NCBI GenBank assembly: GCA_016788185.1
Contig: JAEUTF010000105.1
Span: 1-38,840 of the forward strand
DNA length: 38,840 nt
Reading direction: 5' to 3'
Source: Bacteroidia bacterium
Lineage (GTDB): Bacteria > Bacteroidota > Bacteroidia > AKYH767-A > OLB10
Shown: positions 1-9,573 of the stretch, one piece after another
Layout of the letters: each line of letters begins with the position of its first letter
How positions within the stretch are numbered: the first letter of the stretch is position 1
Notes under the pieces: generated by a model
The model's database searches: none
Seen by the model: only the letters and a program-made list of their open reading frames with translations
Told to the model about the DNA's origin: nothing
Translations under genes and position numbers: made by a program

Positions 1-1
1 C

Positions 2-733
2 ATTTACGAAAACACATGCACCCTTTCGTTCGACAGTTCGGGGGATTCGCTGCACAAACGCGGCTACCGCGATTATACCAACCAGGCGCCCATCAACGAA
101 GCCCTGGCGGCGGCCCTGGTGATGCAAAGCGGCTGGGACCACAAAATGCCCCTGGCGGATTTTATGTGCGGCAGCGGCACCCTCCTGATTGAAGCGGCCC
201 TGCAAGCCCTGAACATCGCACCCAACAAACTGCGCAGGAAATTCGGTTTCATGGGCTGGAAAAATTATGATCCGAAACTTTGGAAAAAAGTACTGGATGA
301 AGCCCTCGCCGCTGAAAAAAAAGCGGAGGGTCTCAGCCTCTACGGATCCGATATCAGCGGAAGCGTGCTGGACAAAGCCCGGCAGAACATTGAACATGCC
401 GGCTTATCGGAGATCATCAAGCTGAAAAAATGCTCCTTCGAAAAATTTCCGGTACCGGCTCCAAAGGGCATGCTGATCTGCAACCCGCCCTACGGACTCC
501 GTATCGAACCCAAAGACATCCTGGATATGTACCAGCGGATGGGGGATAAAATGAAAAGGGATTTTAAAGGATGGACCTGCTGGATTTTCACCGGCAACCT
601 GGAAGTGGCGAAATTCATCGGGCTTCACCCCTCGAGAAAAATTCAACTCTACAACGGTCCCATAGAATGCCGTTTCCTGAAATTTGAAGTGTACGAAGGC
701 TCCAGAAAAGCCAAAAAGCAAGCGGAACAGTAG
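2..733 (+). CDS. THUMP/RlmL-type 23S rRNA guanine-N2 methyltransferase, 5' truncated
   Basis: C-terminal part of a class I SAM-dependent RNA methyltransferase of the RlmL/YcbY N-domain family, which methylates 23S rRNA. The frame is open from base 2, so the N-terminal ferredoxin-like and THUMP domains lie outside the window. Visible landmarks are the family motif SLHKRGYR near the left edge, the SAM-binding loop DFMCGSGTLLIEAAL, the acidic motif YGSDISG, and the catalytic CNPPYG motif typical of N-methyltransferases. The stop is TAG at 731-733. The next gene converges from the other strand 63 bases away. The family is clear; the exact target base is inferred from homology, so no symbol is given. 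Confidence 0.9.
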   Translation: MYENTCTLSFDSSGDSLHKRGYRDYTNQAPINEALAAALVMQSGWDHKMPLADFMCGSGTLLIEAALQALNIAPNKLRRKFGFMGWKNYDPKLWKKVLDEALAAEKKAEGLSLYGSDISGSVLDKARQNIEHAGLSEIIKLKKCSFEKFPVPAPKGMLICNPPYGLRIEPKDILDMYQRMGDKMKRDFKGWTCWIFTGNLEVAKFIGLHPSRKIQLYNGPIECRFLKFEVYEGSRKAKKQAEQ

Positions 734-796
734 CAGCGGTACTTCGCACCCACCGGCAGGAGAAAAGATCGCTGCCGCTTTCGGCGAATAAAAAAA

Positions 797-1759
797 TCAG
801 GATTCCTGCATTTCGGAATGTCCCGCCAACGGACGTTCAAAAACGTCCTTCAGGTCCTTCTCCAGGCGTTTCTGAATCTGCAGTTCCTCCTGCAGCTGCC
901 TGGATGTTTTGCTGCTGCCATCGTGACTCCATCCGGGAGGCCTGAAAACATAACCCAATTTGGCTTTGAGGCCGGGGGCCGCGGCCACATCGCGGAAAAT
1001 ATTCCTGAATTCATGCGTTACGCTCTTTACCGGATGATGCGGCTCTTCCGGCATTTTGGTGATGCCGAATTTCACCGGTTCCTCCTCTTCCTCCGCCTGG
1101 AAGGTCCCGAACAGTTTATCCCAGATGATCAGGGCCATGCCCATGTTTTTATCGAGGTACAGCACATTGCTGGCATGGTGTACCCGGTGGTGCGAGGGAC
1201 TGACAAAGACCGCTTCGAACCAGGCCGGCATTTTGCGGATAAACTGCGTATGCACCAGGATGCCGTATATCTGCGTGACCGAGAACATCAGCAATATGTC
1301 CATGGGTTGGTAGCCCAGGAAGACGATCGGCATAAAATAAACGAAGCGGTACAAGGGCTGCAGCACGGAGGAGCGGAATCCGGTGCTCAGGTTGAACTCG
1401 GGTGATGAATGATGGGTCACGTGTACGGCCCAGAAAATACGGCTGCTGTGATCCATGCGGTGTTCGGCATAAAAGGCCAGATCCTCCAGTATAAACAAGG
1501 TCAGCCAGTACAGCACCAGGTTCTCCGGACCATCGGTCAGGCGGTATTCCCAGGCAAGAAACAAAGCCAGGAGATACACGCCCCTGAACAGTACATCCAC
1601 GCCCATGTTGGCGAGGGTCATGTAGAGGTTCATGAGCGTCTCTTTCCAGGAATAGAATCCCTTCATCTTCCAGTTGCTCATCGCTATCTCAAGGAGTATA
1701 ACGGCCGTGTACAGCGGTACGGAGAAAAGAACAACCAATTTTTCGGCGGAAGAGATCAT
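797..1759 (-). CDS. Sterol desaturase / fatty acid hydroxylase superfamily membrane protein
   Basis: A 320-residue integral membrane di-iron oxygenase-type protein. It has several hydrophobic N-terminal segments and the histidine clusters of the superfamily: EHRMDH, HVTHHS, a single H in LVHTQF, and SPSHHRVHH. These would hold two irons and hydroxylate or desaturate a lipid or carotenoid-like substrate in the membrane. The C-terminal 80 or so residues are charged and soluble. The start lies 2 bases after the moaCB stop, so it is probably the last gene of the molybdenum cofactor/formate operon, though its function has no obvious tie to that pathway. The substrate cannot be told from sequence. 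Confidence 0.85.
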   Translation of the reverse strand: MISSAEKLVVLFSVPLYTAVILLEIAMSNWKMKGFYSWKETLMNLYMTLANMGVDVLFRGVYLLALFLAWEYRLTDGPENLVLYWLTLFILEDLAFYAEHRMDHSSRIFWAVHVTHHSSPEFNLSTGFRSSVLQPLYRFVYFMPIVFLGYQPMDILLMFSVTQIYGILVHTQFIRKMPAWFEAVFVSPSHHRVHHASNVLYLDKNMGMALIIWDKLFGTFQAEEEEEPVKFGITKMPEEPHHPVKSVTHEFRNIFRDVAAAPGLKAKLGYVFRPPGWSHDGSSKTSRQLQEELQIQKRLEKDLKDVFERPLAGHSEMQES

Positions 1760-1761
1760 GA

Positions 1762-2673
1762 TCAGTGTGAACTACCCTGGCGGACGGCAAAGATATGAAG
1801 GAGTTGCGGGAAAAGAGCATCCATGCTTTCCGCTGCGCCCCGGGTGGAACCGGGCAGGGTGAGCACGAGGGTTTCCCCCAGCATGCCGGCTATTCCCCTC
1901 GAGAGCATGGCGTAGGGCATGCGTTCCTGCCCGTAACGTCGGGCCGTTTCCATGATTCCGGGAATCTGCCGGTCGAGCAGCGGCAGGATCGTTTCGGGTG
2001 TATGGTCGCGGGGGGAAAGGCCGGTGCCGCCGGTAAAAATGACGAGATCCGTTTTATTCCCTGCCAGTTCCGATAACTTTTGCCGTATCCTTTCCGGCTC
2101 GTCGGGGATGACCGTATAGTGCACCTCACTGAAGGAAAGACGTTCGAGCTTTTCCCGGATGAGCAGTCCCGCCCGGTCTTCCTTCTTCCCGGCGGCGACG
2201 GTATCGGAGCAAACAATGACGGCCGCCCGGAGGCGGTCGCCTACCAGGTCGCGAAGGCCGTCGCTCTTCCCTCCCTTTTTTTCGAGGAGACGGATGTTGC
2301 CAATGCAGATGCCCTTGTCGACAGGTTTGAGCATATCGTACATGGTGAGGGCCACCACGGAGGCGCCGTGCATGGCCTCCACTTCCACCCCGGTCTTGTA
2401 AATGGTGTGCACCTCCACTTCAATATGGATATCCAGTCCTTCCATACGGTGACGCACAGCCGTAAATTCGATGGGCAAGGGATGACAATCCGGAATCACG
2501 TCGCTGGTTTTCTTTACGGCAAACAAACCGGCCACCCTCGAACATTCCAGCACATCTCCTTTGGGCACCCTGCCCTCCCGGATGGCCTCCATGGTGGCAG
2601 CGCTGCTGACCGTAAGTGTCGCGCCGGCTACCGCCTTCCGGAGGGTGTTGGATTTATGGGTAATGCTGATCAT
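1762..2673 (-). CDS. moaCB: Bifunctional molybdenum cofactor biosynthesis protein MoaC/MoaB
   Basis: A 303-residue fusion. Residues 1 to about 138 are MoaC, the cyclic pyranopterin monophosphate synthase that acts after MoaA: KKTSDVIPDCHPLPI around 54-68, the GVEVEAMHGASV segment and TMYDMLKPVDKG. Residues from about 145 are a MoaB/MogA-like domain that adenylylates molybdopterin: VIVCSDTVAAGKKEDRAG and the FTGGTGLSPRDHTPET loop. I chose the ATG at 2671-2673, which begins MISITHKS in true MoaC style and overlaps the fdhA stop as ATGA; a longer in-frame opening adds 22 residues unlike MoaC. The fusion is common in Bacteroidetes. Confidence 0.93.
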   Translation of the reverse strand: MISITHKSNTLRKAVAGATLTVSSAATMEAIREGRVPKGDVLECSRVAGLFAVKKTSDVIPDCHPLPIEFTAVRHRMEGLDIHIEVEVHTIYKTGVEVEAMHGASVVALTMYDMLKPVDKGICIGNIRLLEKKGGKSDGLRDLVGDRLRAAVIVCSDTVAAGKKEDRAGLLIREKLERLSFSEVHYTVIPDEPERIRQKLSELAGNKTDLVIFTGGTGLSPRDHTPETILPLLDRQIPGIMETARRYGQERMPYAMLSRGIAGMLGETLVLTLPGSTRGAAESMDALFPQLLHIFAVRQGSSH

Positions 2674-5393
2674 GCCTTCACCTTGTATTTTCCCTTGCTC
2701 TTGCGGATGTTCACAGCTACCACCTTGTATTCCGGACACATCGCCTCCGAATCTCTCTCGCTGCTGGTGATGATGTTGAGCAACACTTCGGGAAAGTGAA
2801 AGGTGGTGCTCAGCACGCCGGGTTTGACCTCATCGGTGATCCGGGCTTTGATATCGACCTTGCCACGGGGCGATTCCACGCAGACCATGTCGCCCTCTTC
2901 AATAAAATGTTTCTCCGCATCCGCAGGGTGTATCATCAGCACGTCTTCGGTAAGGATCTTTACATTTCCGGTACGCCGGGTCATGGTGCCGGCGTTATAG
3001 TGTTCCAGTTCGCGGTTGGTGGTGATGATGTAGGGATATTCCCTGCCGTTTTTAACGATTTCCTCCGTTTCCTTCCAGTCGAAATAATGAAACAAGCCCT
3101 TGCCGCGCTTGAAGCTTTCCGTATGCAGGATTTCCGTATCGCTGCCGTCGGCCAATACCGGCCATTGCTTGCCGTTATCGCCTAGATTCTCCCAGCTTAC
3201 GCCGGCGAAGAAAGGCACGATCCCGGAAATTTCCTGTAACAGGGTATCGGCACGATAGTCGCCTTGCGGGTATCCCATGCGGTTCATGATGTCCGCCATG
3301 ATCTGTCCATCGGGTTTGGTGCCCTCCAGCGGCTCCACCACGGCCTGCACCTTCTGGATGCGTCGCTCGCCGTTGGTAAAGGTTCCGTCCTTTTCCAGAA
3401 AGGAGGATGCCGGTAACACCACGTGGGCATAATTACAGGTTTCGGTATGGAAGATCTCCTGCACCACCAATAAATCCAGGCTCTGCATGGCCTTCACCAC
3501 GAGGTTGGTATTGGGATCCGTTTGCACTAGGTCCTCGCCCATCAGCCACATGGCTTTGAGCTTTCCTTCGATGGAGGCATCGTACATTTCCGGAATCTTC
3601 AGTCCTTTACCCATGGGAATTTTCACCTTGTAAAACTCCTCGTACATCCGGTTGATTTCCGGATCATAGGAATTCAGGTAGCCGGCTCCCTGATGCGGCT
3701 GGCACCCCATATCGGCCGCGCCCTGCACATTGTTTTGTCCGCGGAGGGGATTCACGCCCACTCCCCGTCGACCGATGTTGCCGGTTATCATGGCCAGGTC
3801 GGAAATCAGCATGACGGTATAAGATCCCTGGCTGTGCTCCGTCACACCGAGACCGTGAAAGGACATGGCGTTGGGCGCCTTTGCATAGTCGATGGCGGCC
3901 GCGCGGGCGAGGTGCCTGTCGACACCCGTGATGCGCTCCAGCTCCTCCATCTTCAGCTTTAAAATCTGCTCCTTAAAACTTTCGTAGCCTTCGGTGCGCT
4001 GTTCAATGAATTCCTTTGCTTCGAGTCCTTCCGTAATGATGTAGTACAGGAGCATGTTCATCATGGCCACGTTGGTTCCGGGTCGCAATTGCAGGTGATG
4101 GGTGGCATAGCGGGCCAACTCCGTGCGGCGAGGGTCAATGACTATGGTCGGCTTTCCCTTCATCGCAAACTGCTTCAGCTTGGCGCCGGTCACCGGATGC
4201 GCATCCGTTGGATTCGCCCCGATCACCATGATGCAGTCGGTGTATTTCAGATCCACGATGGAATTGGTGGCCGCTCCCGTGCCGAAGGCGCGTTGCATTC
4301 CCAGGGCCGTTGGTGAATGGCAGACACGGGCGCAGGCATCGATGTTATTCGTGCCGATCACGGCCCGGATGAATTTCTGCATGAGGTAGTTTTCCTCGTT
4401 CGTGCAGCGTGCGGAAGAAATGCCGGCAATGGCATCCGGTCCGAACCGGGCTTTGATGTCACTGAGCCGTCCGGCTATGTAGTCATAGGCTTCGTCCCAG
4501 GTGGCCGGCTCCAGTTTCCCGTTGCGACGGATCTGCGGCGTGCGCAAACGGTCCGGATGGTTGTAAAAGGAAAAGGCAAAACGGCCTTTGAGGCAGGTAT
4601 GGCCCTGGTTCACCTCCGCATCGTAAGGCGCCTGGATCGACTTCACTTTGCCGTTCACTACGGCCACTTCGAGGTTGCAGCCTACCCCGCAATAGGTACA
4701 GATGGTGCGCACCTTTTTGTCGGCCACCACTGATTTCGATTCAAAAACGTCGGAGATGGCAGAGGTCGGACAGGCCTGGGCGCAGGCGCCGCAGCTGACA
4801 CAGTCCGACTCAAAAAAAGTATTGTTGAAACTCTTTATGATGTGGCTGTCGAAGCCTCTTCCGGCCATGCTCAGCACCAGTTCACCCTGCACTTCATCGC
4901 AGGCTCTGACACAGCGGGCGCAATTGATGCACTTGGAAAAATCGGAAGTCATGTAGGGATGACTTTTGTCCTTCTCGTAGTGCAAATGATTTTTACCGGC
5001 CGGATAACGAACATCCCGGATGCCGACGCGGGCGGCTACAGTCTGCAATTCGCAATTGTTGTTGACCTCGCAGGTGAGGCAGTCGAGCGGATGATCAGTC
5101 AGCACCAGTTCGACAATATTGCGGCGCAAGCGTTGGATCCTCTCTGAATCGGTATAAATGTAGGATCCGGGCATGACGGGTGTATGGCAGGAGGCCTGGG
5201 CTTTGGCCGGACCATCCTTCACCAAGGCCACGTCCACACTGCACACGCGACAGGCCCCATAGGGGTCCAGGTTGGGGGCATCGCAAAGGGTGGGTACAAA
5301 ATCCTTCCCGTAATGCCGGCGAACGAAATTCAGGATCGTTTCACCCTCTTGCAAGGAGTACAGTTTATCATTGATATAGGCTGTCTTTCCCAT
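2670..5393 (-). CDS. fdhA: NAD-linked formate dehydrogenase, molybdenum catalytic subunit
   Basis: A 907-residue cytoplasmic catalytic subunit oxidising formate to CO2. The N-terminus is NuoG-like: a 2Fe-2S site at C37, C48, C51 and C69, then H101/C105/C108/C114 for a 4Fe-4S cluster. Two ferredoxin-type clusters follow at C155-C165 and C198-C208. The molybdopterin domain starts with a further cluster (C232, C235, C239, C267), a lysine in CLKGRF, and the molybdenum ligand C358 followed by H359 in ARVCHSPT. The ligand is cysteine, not selenocysteine. The C-terminal part is a dinucleotide-binding barrel. It pairs with the flavin subunit 1 base upstream and overlaps moaCB by 4 bases. No Tat signal is present. 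Confidence 0.95.
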   Translation of the reverse strand: MGKTAYINDKLYSLQEGETILNFVRRHYGKDFVPTLCDAPNLDPYGACRVCSVDVALVKDGPAKAQASCHTPVMPGSYIYTDSERIQRLRRNIVELVLTDHPLDCLTCEVNNNCELQTVAARVGIRDVRYPAGKNHLHYEKDKSHPYMTSDFSKCINCARCVRACDEVQGELVLSMAGRGFDSHIIKSFNNTFFESDCVSCGACAQACPTSAISDVFESKSVVADKKVRTICTYCGVGCNLEVAVVNGKVKSIQAPYDAEVNQGHTCLKGRFAFSFYNHPDRLRTPQIRRNGKLEPATWDEAYDYIAGRLSDIKARFGPDAIAGISSARCTNEENYLMQKFIRAVIGTNNIDACARVCHSPTALGMQRAFGTGAATNSIVDLKYTDCIMVIGANPTDAHPVTGAKLKQFAMKGKPTIVIDPRRTELARYATHHLQLRPGTNVAMMNMLLYYIITEGLEAKEFIEQRTEGYESFKEQILKLKMEELERITGVDRHLARAAAIDYAKAPNAMSFHGLGVTEHSQGSYTVMLISDLAMITGNIGRRGVGVNPLRGQNNVQGAADMGCQPHQGAGYLNSYDPEINRMYEEFYKVKIPMGKGLKIPEMYDASIEGKLKAMWLMGEDLVQTDPNTNLVVKAMQSLDLLVVQEIFHTETCNYAHVVLPASSFLEKDGTFTNGERRIQKVQAVVEPLEGTKPDGQIMADIMNRMGYPQGDYRADTLLQEISGIVPFFAGVSWENLGDNGKQWPVLADGSDTEILHTESFKRGKGLFHYFDWKETEEIVKNGREYPYIITTNRELEHYNAGTMTRRTGNVKILTEDVLMIHPADAEKHFIEEGDMVCVESPRGKVDIKARITDEVKPGVLSTTFHFPEVLLNIITSSERDSEAMCPEYKVVAVNIRKSKGKYKVKA

Positions 5394-5394
5394 T

Positions 5395-7050
5395 TTATGG
5401 TTTGCTGAAGTAAGGATTCAGTTCGGCTTCAAAATATTTCAGAGCATTCTTTACCGGCAGGGGCAAACCGCCGCCCAGCGCGCACAGGGAACCACTTTCC
5501 AGTGTTTCCAGCAAATCGTTCAGCAGGGTCCTGTCCAGTTTGTAGTCAGAGTTCCTGGCTTTTTCGATCATTTCATATCCTCTTGTCGATCCGATGCGGC
5601 AGGGGAAACACTTGCCGCAGCTCTCGTGCGCCGTAAAACGAAAGAGGTGCTCCAGGTAATCGATCAGGGGGTACTCTTCCGGTATGCAGACCACCGAAGC
5701 ATGGCCGAGGAGGAATCCTTCCCGGGCAAAAGAATCAAAATCGATGGTCAGCTGGTCGATACAGCTTACCGGAACAAGGCCACCCAGCGGACCACCGATG
5801 TGCATCGCCTTTACGGGAACACGGAAACCGCCCCCGCAATCATCGATCACTTTCCGCAGGGGGGTGCCCATATCGGCTTCGTATATACCCGGTTTATTAA
5901 AATGTCCGTCGAGCGAGATGAGTTTGGTACCGGTGGACCGGGCCGTGCCGATGGCGGCATAGGCATTTCCTCCGTACTGAAGGATGTACGGCAGGTTGGC
6001 CAGCGTTTCCACATTGTTCACCACGGTTGGCTTGTTGAACAGACCCTGCTGGGTGGGATACGGCGGCCGCACGCGCACTTCCGGGCGTTGTCCTTCTATG
6101 GAGGAAAGCAGGGCGGTTTCTTCGCCGCAGATGTAGGCGCCCTGCGCTTTGATCACTTTAAAATCGAAGGAAAATCCGGAACCGTCTATGTTTTCACCCA
6201 GCAGCTTCAGCGCCTGCAGTGCTTCAATCGCCGCGTTGATGGTTTCAACCGACTCGGGGTATTCGCCGCGTATGTACACGACTCCGTAGCGGGCTCCGGT
6301 AATGTACCCGGCCAGCAGCATGCCCATCAGCAGGGCGTGCGGGCGTTCTTCCATGATGTAACGATCGGAGTAGGCACCCGGATCTCCTTCGTCAGCATTG
6401 CACACGATGAACTTCAGCGGATCGCTCGCATTCCGGCAGGACTCCAGTTTGAAAGCCATCGGAAAGCCGGCTCCACCCCTTCCCCGCAAGCCCGAGTCCT
6501 TCAGTTCGGCCAACAACTGAAGCGGATCTTTCTTCAACGCTTCCCGGAAAACCGAATAATAGGTATCTACAGGTCCATACGGGGCGGTGAGTACCGGGGT
6601 TCCGGTGTTTCCGACCTGGTATTTCTCGGCGGTGGTTCCCTTTTTTTCCAGGATGGTATCCAGGTTGTCTGCATCACGGCCCGAATAATTATGTCCCATC
6701 GTATGAAAGGCGCTGTTTTCATGACAACGGCCCAGACAACACATCTCCCCGATTTCCTGCGTGCTGAAATGCTTCCGGAGTTTTGCCGTCAGGGCCTCCT
6801 GCGTTCCGGCTGTCCGGCAGGCGCTTCCATTACAGACATACACTTTCTTCCCCTGATTTTCGGGACGTAAAAAATCATAAAACGATACGCTGCCGTACAC
6901 GTTGGATTTGCCCATCAGGAATTCATCGCGGATTTTATCCAGGTCCTCCAGCGAAGGCGTACCGGTGGCGGCGGCAACCCGTCCCAGTTCTTCGAAGAGA
7001 TTTTTGTCAAGCCCTTTGCGGCCGGATAATTCACTTAAGTTTTTAGACAT
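5395..7050 (-). CDS. fdhB: Formate dehydrogenase flavin/NADH-binding subunit (NuoE-NuoF fusion)
   Basis: A 551-residue diaphorase subunit that passes electrons from the molybdenum subunit to NAD+. Residues about 15-125 form a NuoE-like thioredoxin-fold 2Fe-2S domain with C73, C78, C105 and C109. The NuoF part follows: GLRGRGGAGFP for FMN/NADH binding, CNADEGDPGAYSDR, and GAYICGEETAL. The C-terminal 4Fe-4S site is SCGKCFPCR plus a later cysteine in SLCALGG. Having the NuoE and NuoF parts in one chain suggests a two-subunit enzyme with fdhA. The start abuts the fdhD stop directly. It could be mistaken for a hydrogenase HoxF-type subunit, but no hydrogenase genes are nearby. Confidence 0.93.
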   Translation of the reverse strand: MSKNLSELSGRKGLDKNLFEELGRVAAATGTPSLEDLDKIRDEFLMGKSNVYGSVSFYDFLRPENQGKKVYVCNGSACRTAGTQEALTAKLRKHFSTQEIGEMCCLGRCHENSAFHTMGHNYSGRDADNLDTILEKKGTTAEKYQVGNTGTPVLTAPYGPVDTYYSVFREALKKDPLQLLAELKDSGLRGRGGAGFPMAFKLESCRNASDPLKFIVCNADEGDPGAYSDRYIMEERPHALLMGMLLAGYITGARYGVVYIRGEYPESVETINAAIEALQALKLLGENIDGSGFSFDFKVIKAQGAYICGEETALLSSIEGQRPEVRVRPPYPTQQGLFNKPTVVNNVETLANLPYILQYGGNAYAAIGTARSTGTKLISLDGHFNKPGIYEADMGTPLRKVIDDCGGGFRVPVKAMHIGGPLGGLVPVSCIDQLTIDFDSFAREGFLLGHASVVCIPEEYPLIDYLEHLFRFTAHESCGKCFPCRIGSTRGYEMIEKARNSDYKLDRTLLNDLLETLESGSLCALGGGLPLPVKNALKYFEAELNPYFSKP

Positions 7051-7875
7051 TTAGCTGGCTATCTTTTCAGCGTTATTCATTACTATCCTTTCGGGGTGTG
7101 TGTATACCGTTAGCTTGTCATTACGGCAGAAAGCCAGGAGGGTCATCCCGGCTTCGCCGGCCATCTCCACCGCCATACCGGAGGGAGCTGAAACGGATGC
7201 GAGGATGGGTATGCCGGCGGCCCTGGCTTTGTTTACAATTTCATAACTGATTCTGCCGCTTACGGTGATGCAGACGGCCTCGCCCAGCTTTCGCTGCAGC
7301 AGCAGGGCCCCAATGGCCTTGTCAACGGCATTGTGACGGCCAATGTCCTCGCTGATGTGGAGGAGATGCCCCTCCCTGTTGAAAATTCCGGCCGCATGCG
7401 TACCCCCGCTTTCATCAAAGGCCGCCTGCCGGCTGCGCATGGCATCAAACATCTTCTCCACCAGCCCGGGATCCAGCAGGATCTGGTCATCCAGCCGGTT
7501 GGGGGAAGCCCCGTCCAGACTGGTCTTTCCACAAATGCCGCAGGAAGAAACCGAAAGGATGCTCCTGTTGTTACCAAAATCTTTCCGCAATTTCTCCTCG
7601 GGAATGAGCACATTCACCTGTACGACATACCCCTTTTCATTTCTCTCCTTTACTTCGAAACGGGGATCCGCATCTGTATCCACGCAGATGCCTTCGGTGA
7701 ACAGCAATCCTCTTACCAGCGCTTCCTCTTCACCCGGACTTCGCATGGTAATCGTAAAAGGTTCATCGTTTACCGCGATGCTGAGCAACTCCTCTACGGC
7801 CAAAGCATCCTCCACCCGGGAAAAAATCCCGTGTTTGTAATACAGGCCGGGGTAGCGTGTGTTGCTCATCCGCAT
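7051..7875 (-). CDS. fdhD: Formate dehydrogenase accessory sulfurtransferase FdhD
   Basis: A 274-residue protein of the FdhD family, which carries sulfur from a cysteine desulfurase to the bis-MGD molybdenum cofactor before insertion into formate dehydrogenase. The sulfur-transfer cysteines are C112 and C115 in SSCGICGKTSL. Further landmarks are GLLFTEGIC, the EDIGRHNAVDKAIG motif and the SGRISYEIV motif. The first ATG overlaps the fhs stop by one base; a second in-frame ATG two codons later is equally possible. Its place between fhs and the two dehydrogenase genes fits its role exactly. Confidence 0.95.
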   Translation of the reverse strand: MRMSNTRYPGLYYKHGIFSRVEDALAVEELLSIAVNDEPFTITMRSPGEEEALVRGLLFTEGICVDTDADPRFEVKERNEKGYVVQVNVLIPEEKLRKDFGNNRSILSVSSCGICGKTSLDGASPNRLDDQILLDPGLVEKMFDAMRSRQAAFDESGGTHAAGIFNREGHLLHISEDIGRHNAVDKAIGALLLQRKLGEAVCITVSGRISYEIVNKARAAGIPILASVSAPSGMAVEMAGEAGMTLLAFCRNDKLTVYTHPERIVMNNAEKIAS

Positions 7876-9560
7876 CAGGATAATCCGGTAATGTTGCCTT
7901 CGTTATCGATATCCATTCCTTCCGATGCCGGAACGGCGGGAAGACCGGGCATACGCATGATCTGGCCCAGGATGGGCACGACAAAACCTGCTCCGGCCGC
8001 CAGCTCAAACTCACGAACGTTTACTTTGAATCCGGTGGGCCTTCCGATTTTCTTTTCATCGTCGGAAAATGACATCTGTGTTTTGGCCATGCACACCGGG
8101 AGATGGTTGTACCCAAGTTCAATGTAATCTTTCAGCTGCGCTCTTGCTTTCGAGGTATAGGTTACATCATCGGCTCCGTAAATCTCCTGGGCAATACGCC
8201 GGATCTTATCCTCAATGGGCATACTCATTTCGTACAGCGGATGGTAATCGTTTTTACCGCTTTCAATGGAAGCCACCACGGCACGGGCCAGTTCTTTGGT
8301 GCCTTCACCACCCAACTCCCAGCCTCTTGAAATCACCGCGGTCACGTCTACTTCGGCGCAGCGCCTGATCACATAGTCCACCTCCTCGTCGGTATCGCTG
8401 AAAAAACTGTTGATGGCGACCACCGGCGTAAGGCCGAACTTTTTACAGTTTTCGATATGACGGGCCAGATTTTCGTATCCGCGTTCGAGGTAGGTCATGT
8501 TCGGGGTGTTGTATTCGGCTTTCTTTGCACCCCCGTGATGACGCAGCGCGCGAATGGTCACCACCAGCACCATGGCTTTGGGCTTCAGTCCGGCCATGGG
8601 ACATTTTATGTCGAGGAATTTCTCGGCGCCCAGATCCGCTCCAAAGCCGGCCTCGGTCACGGCATAGTCACACAGAGTAAGACCCATTTTCGTAGCTACG
8701 ATGGTGTTGGTTCCCTGCGCGATGTTGGCAAAAGGTCCGCCGTGAATGATGGCGGGATTCCCCTCCAGAGTTTGCACCAGGTTCGGTTTGATGGCATCCC
8801 GGAGCAGCAGGGCCATGGCCCCTTCTGCTTTCAGATCACGGGCAAAGACCGGCTTCTTGTCAAAAGTATAGCCTACAAAAATATTACCCAGACGGCGTTT
8901 CAGGTCTTCAATGTCCTTGGAGAGGCAGATGATGGCCATGACTTCCGAAGCGGCGGTAATATTAAATCCGTCCTCCCGCGGTATGCCGTTGGCACTGCCA
9001 CCGATTCCGATAATGATGTGTCGCAGCGCACGGTCGTTCATGTCCATCACCCTTTTCCACATCACGGTGCGGGGGTCAATGTTCAGGCTGTTGGCTTTAC
9101 TCTGGAGGTTGTTATCGATGAGGGCGGCGAGCAGATTGTTGGCCTTTTCAATGGCGGCAAAATCGCCTGTAAAATGCAGGTTGATGTCAATCATCGGAAT
9201 CACCTGGGAATAACCCCCGCCTGCCGCTCCGCCTTTGATGCCGAAAACAGGTCCGAGAGAAGGCTCGCGCAGGACGACCGCCGATTTTTTTCCGATTTTA
9301 TTCAGGCCATCGCTGAGGCCGATCGACACGGTGGTTTTCCCTTCGCCGGCCGGAGTCGGGTTGATGGCCGACACCAGAATCAGGTTCCCCTGGGCCACTT
9401 TCTTCTCATCAATCAGGGAGAGCGGAAGCTTTGTTTTGTACTTTCCGTATTGCTCCAGCAGATCAAGGTCAATGTCCAGTGAACGGGCTATATCCCGAAT
9501 TGATTTAATATCAGCACGCTGCGCAATTTCAAGGTCCGTAAGGTGTTCTGTAGAGATCAT
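7875..9560 (-). CDS. fhs: Formate--tetrahydrofolate ligase
   Basis: A 561-residue enzyme that joins formate to tetrahydrofolate using ATP, giving 10-formyl-THF. The P-loop is TPAGEGKTTVSIG, followed by LREPSLGPVFGIKGGAAGGG and HFTGDFAAI, all standard for the family. The ATG at 9558-9560 gives MISTEHLTDLEIA, the usual N-terminus and length; the frame stays open about 290 bases further upstream but only inside moaE. Being placed among formate dehydrogenase genes lets the cell choose between oxidising formate and feeding it into the folate pool, or the reverse if the dehydrogenase reduces CO2. Confidence 0.95.
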   Translation of the reverse strand: MISTEHLTDLEIAQRADIKSIRDIARSLDIDLDLLEQYGKYKTKLPLSLIDEKKVAQGNLILVSAINPTPAGEGKTTVSIGLSDGLNKIGKKSAVVLREPSLGPVFGIKGGAAGGGYSQVIPMIDINLHFTGDFAAIEKANNLLAALIDNNLQSKANSLNIDPRTVMWKRVMDMNDRALRHIIIGIGGSANGIPREDGFNITAASEVMAIICLSKDIEDLKRRLGNIFVGYTFDKKPVFARDLKAEGAMALLLRDAIKPNLVQTLEGNPAIIHGGPFANIAQGTNTIVATKMGLTLCDYAVTEAGFGADLGAEKFLDIKCPMAGLKPKAMVLVVTIRALRHHGGAKKAEYNTPNMTYLERGYENLARHIENCKKFGLTPVVAINSFFSDTDEEVDYVIRRCAEVDVTAVISRGWELGGEGTKELARAVVASIESGKNDYHPLYEMSMPIEDKIRRIAQEIYGADDVTYTSKARAQLKDYIELGYNHLPVCMAKTQMSFSDDEKKIGRPTGFKVNVREFELAAGAGFVVPILGQIMRMPGLPAVPASEGMDIDNEGNITGLS

Positions 9561-9573
9561 AATGTTTAAGGAA

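Noticed and set aside
351-360. Possible selenocysteine at the formate dehydrogenase active site
   Set aside because: The molybdenum ligand in the fdhA product (C358) is encoded by a cysteine codon and the frame has no internal TGA; the coordinates here are residue numbers in that protein.
2080-2799. A 239-codon plus-strand frame opposite moaCB and the end of fdhA
   Set aside because: Spans two real minus-strand genes and shows no protein-like features.
5626-6870. A 414-codon open frame on the plus strand opposite the formate dehydrogenase flavin subunit
   Set aside because: It is an antisense shadow of a well-supported gene; the translation is low in structure and matches no family.
8457-9482. 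A 341-codon plus-strand frame opposite fhs
   Set aside because: Antisense shadow of a highly conserved gene; no start signal or recognisable domain.
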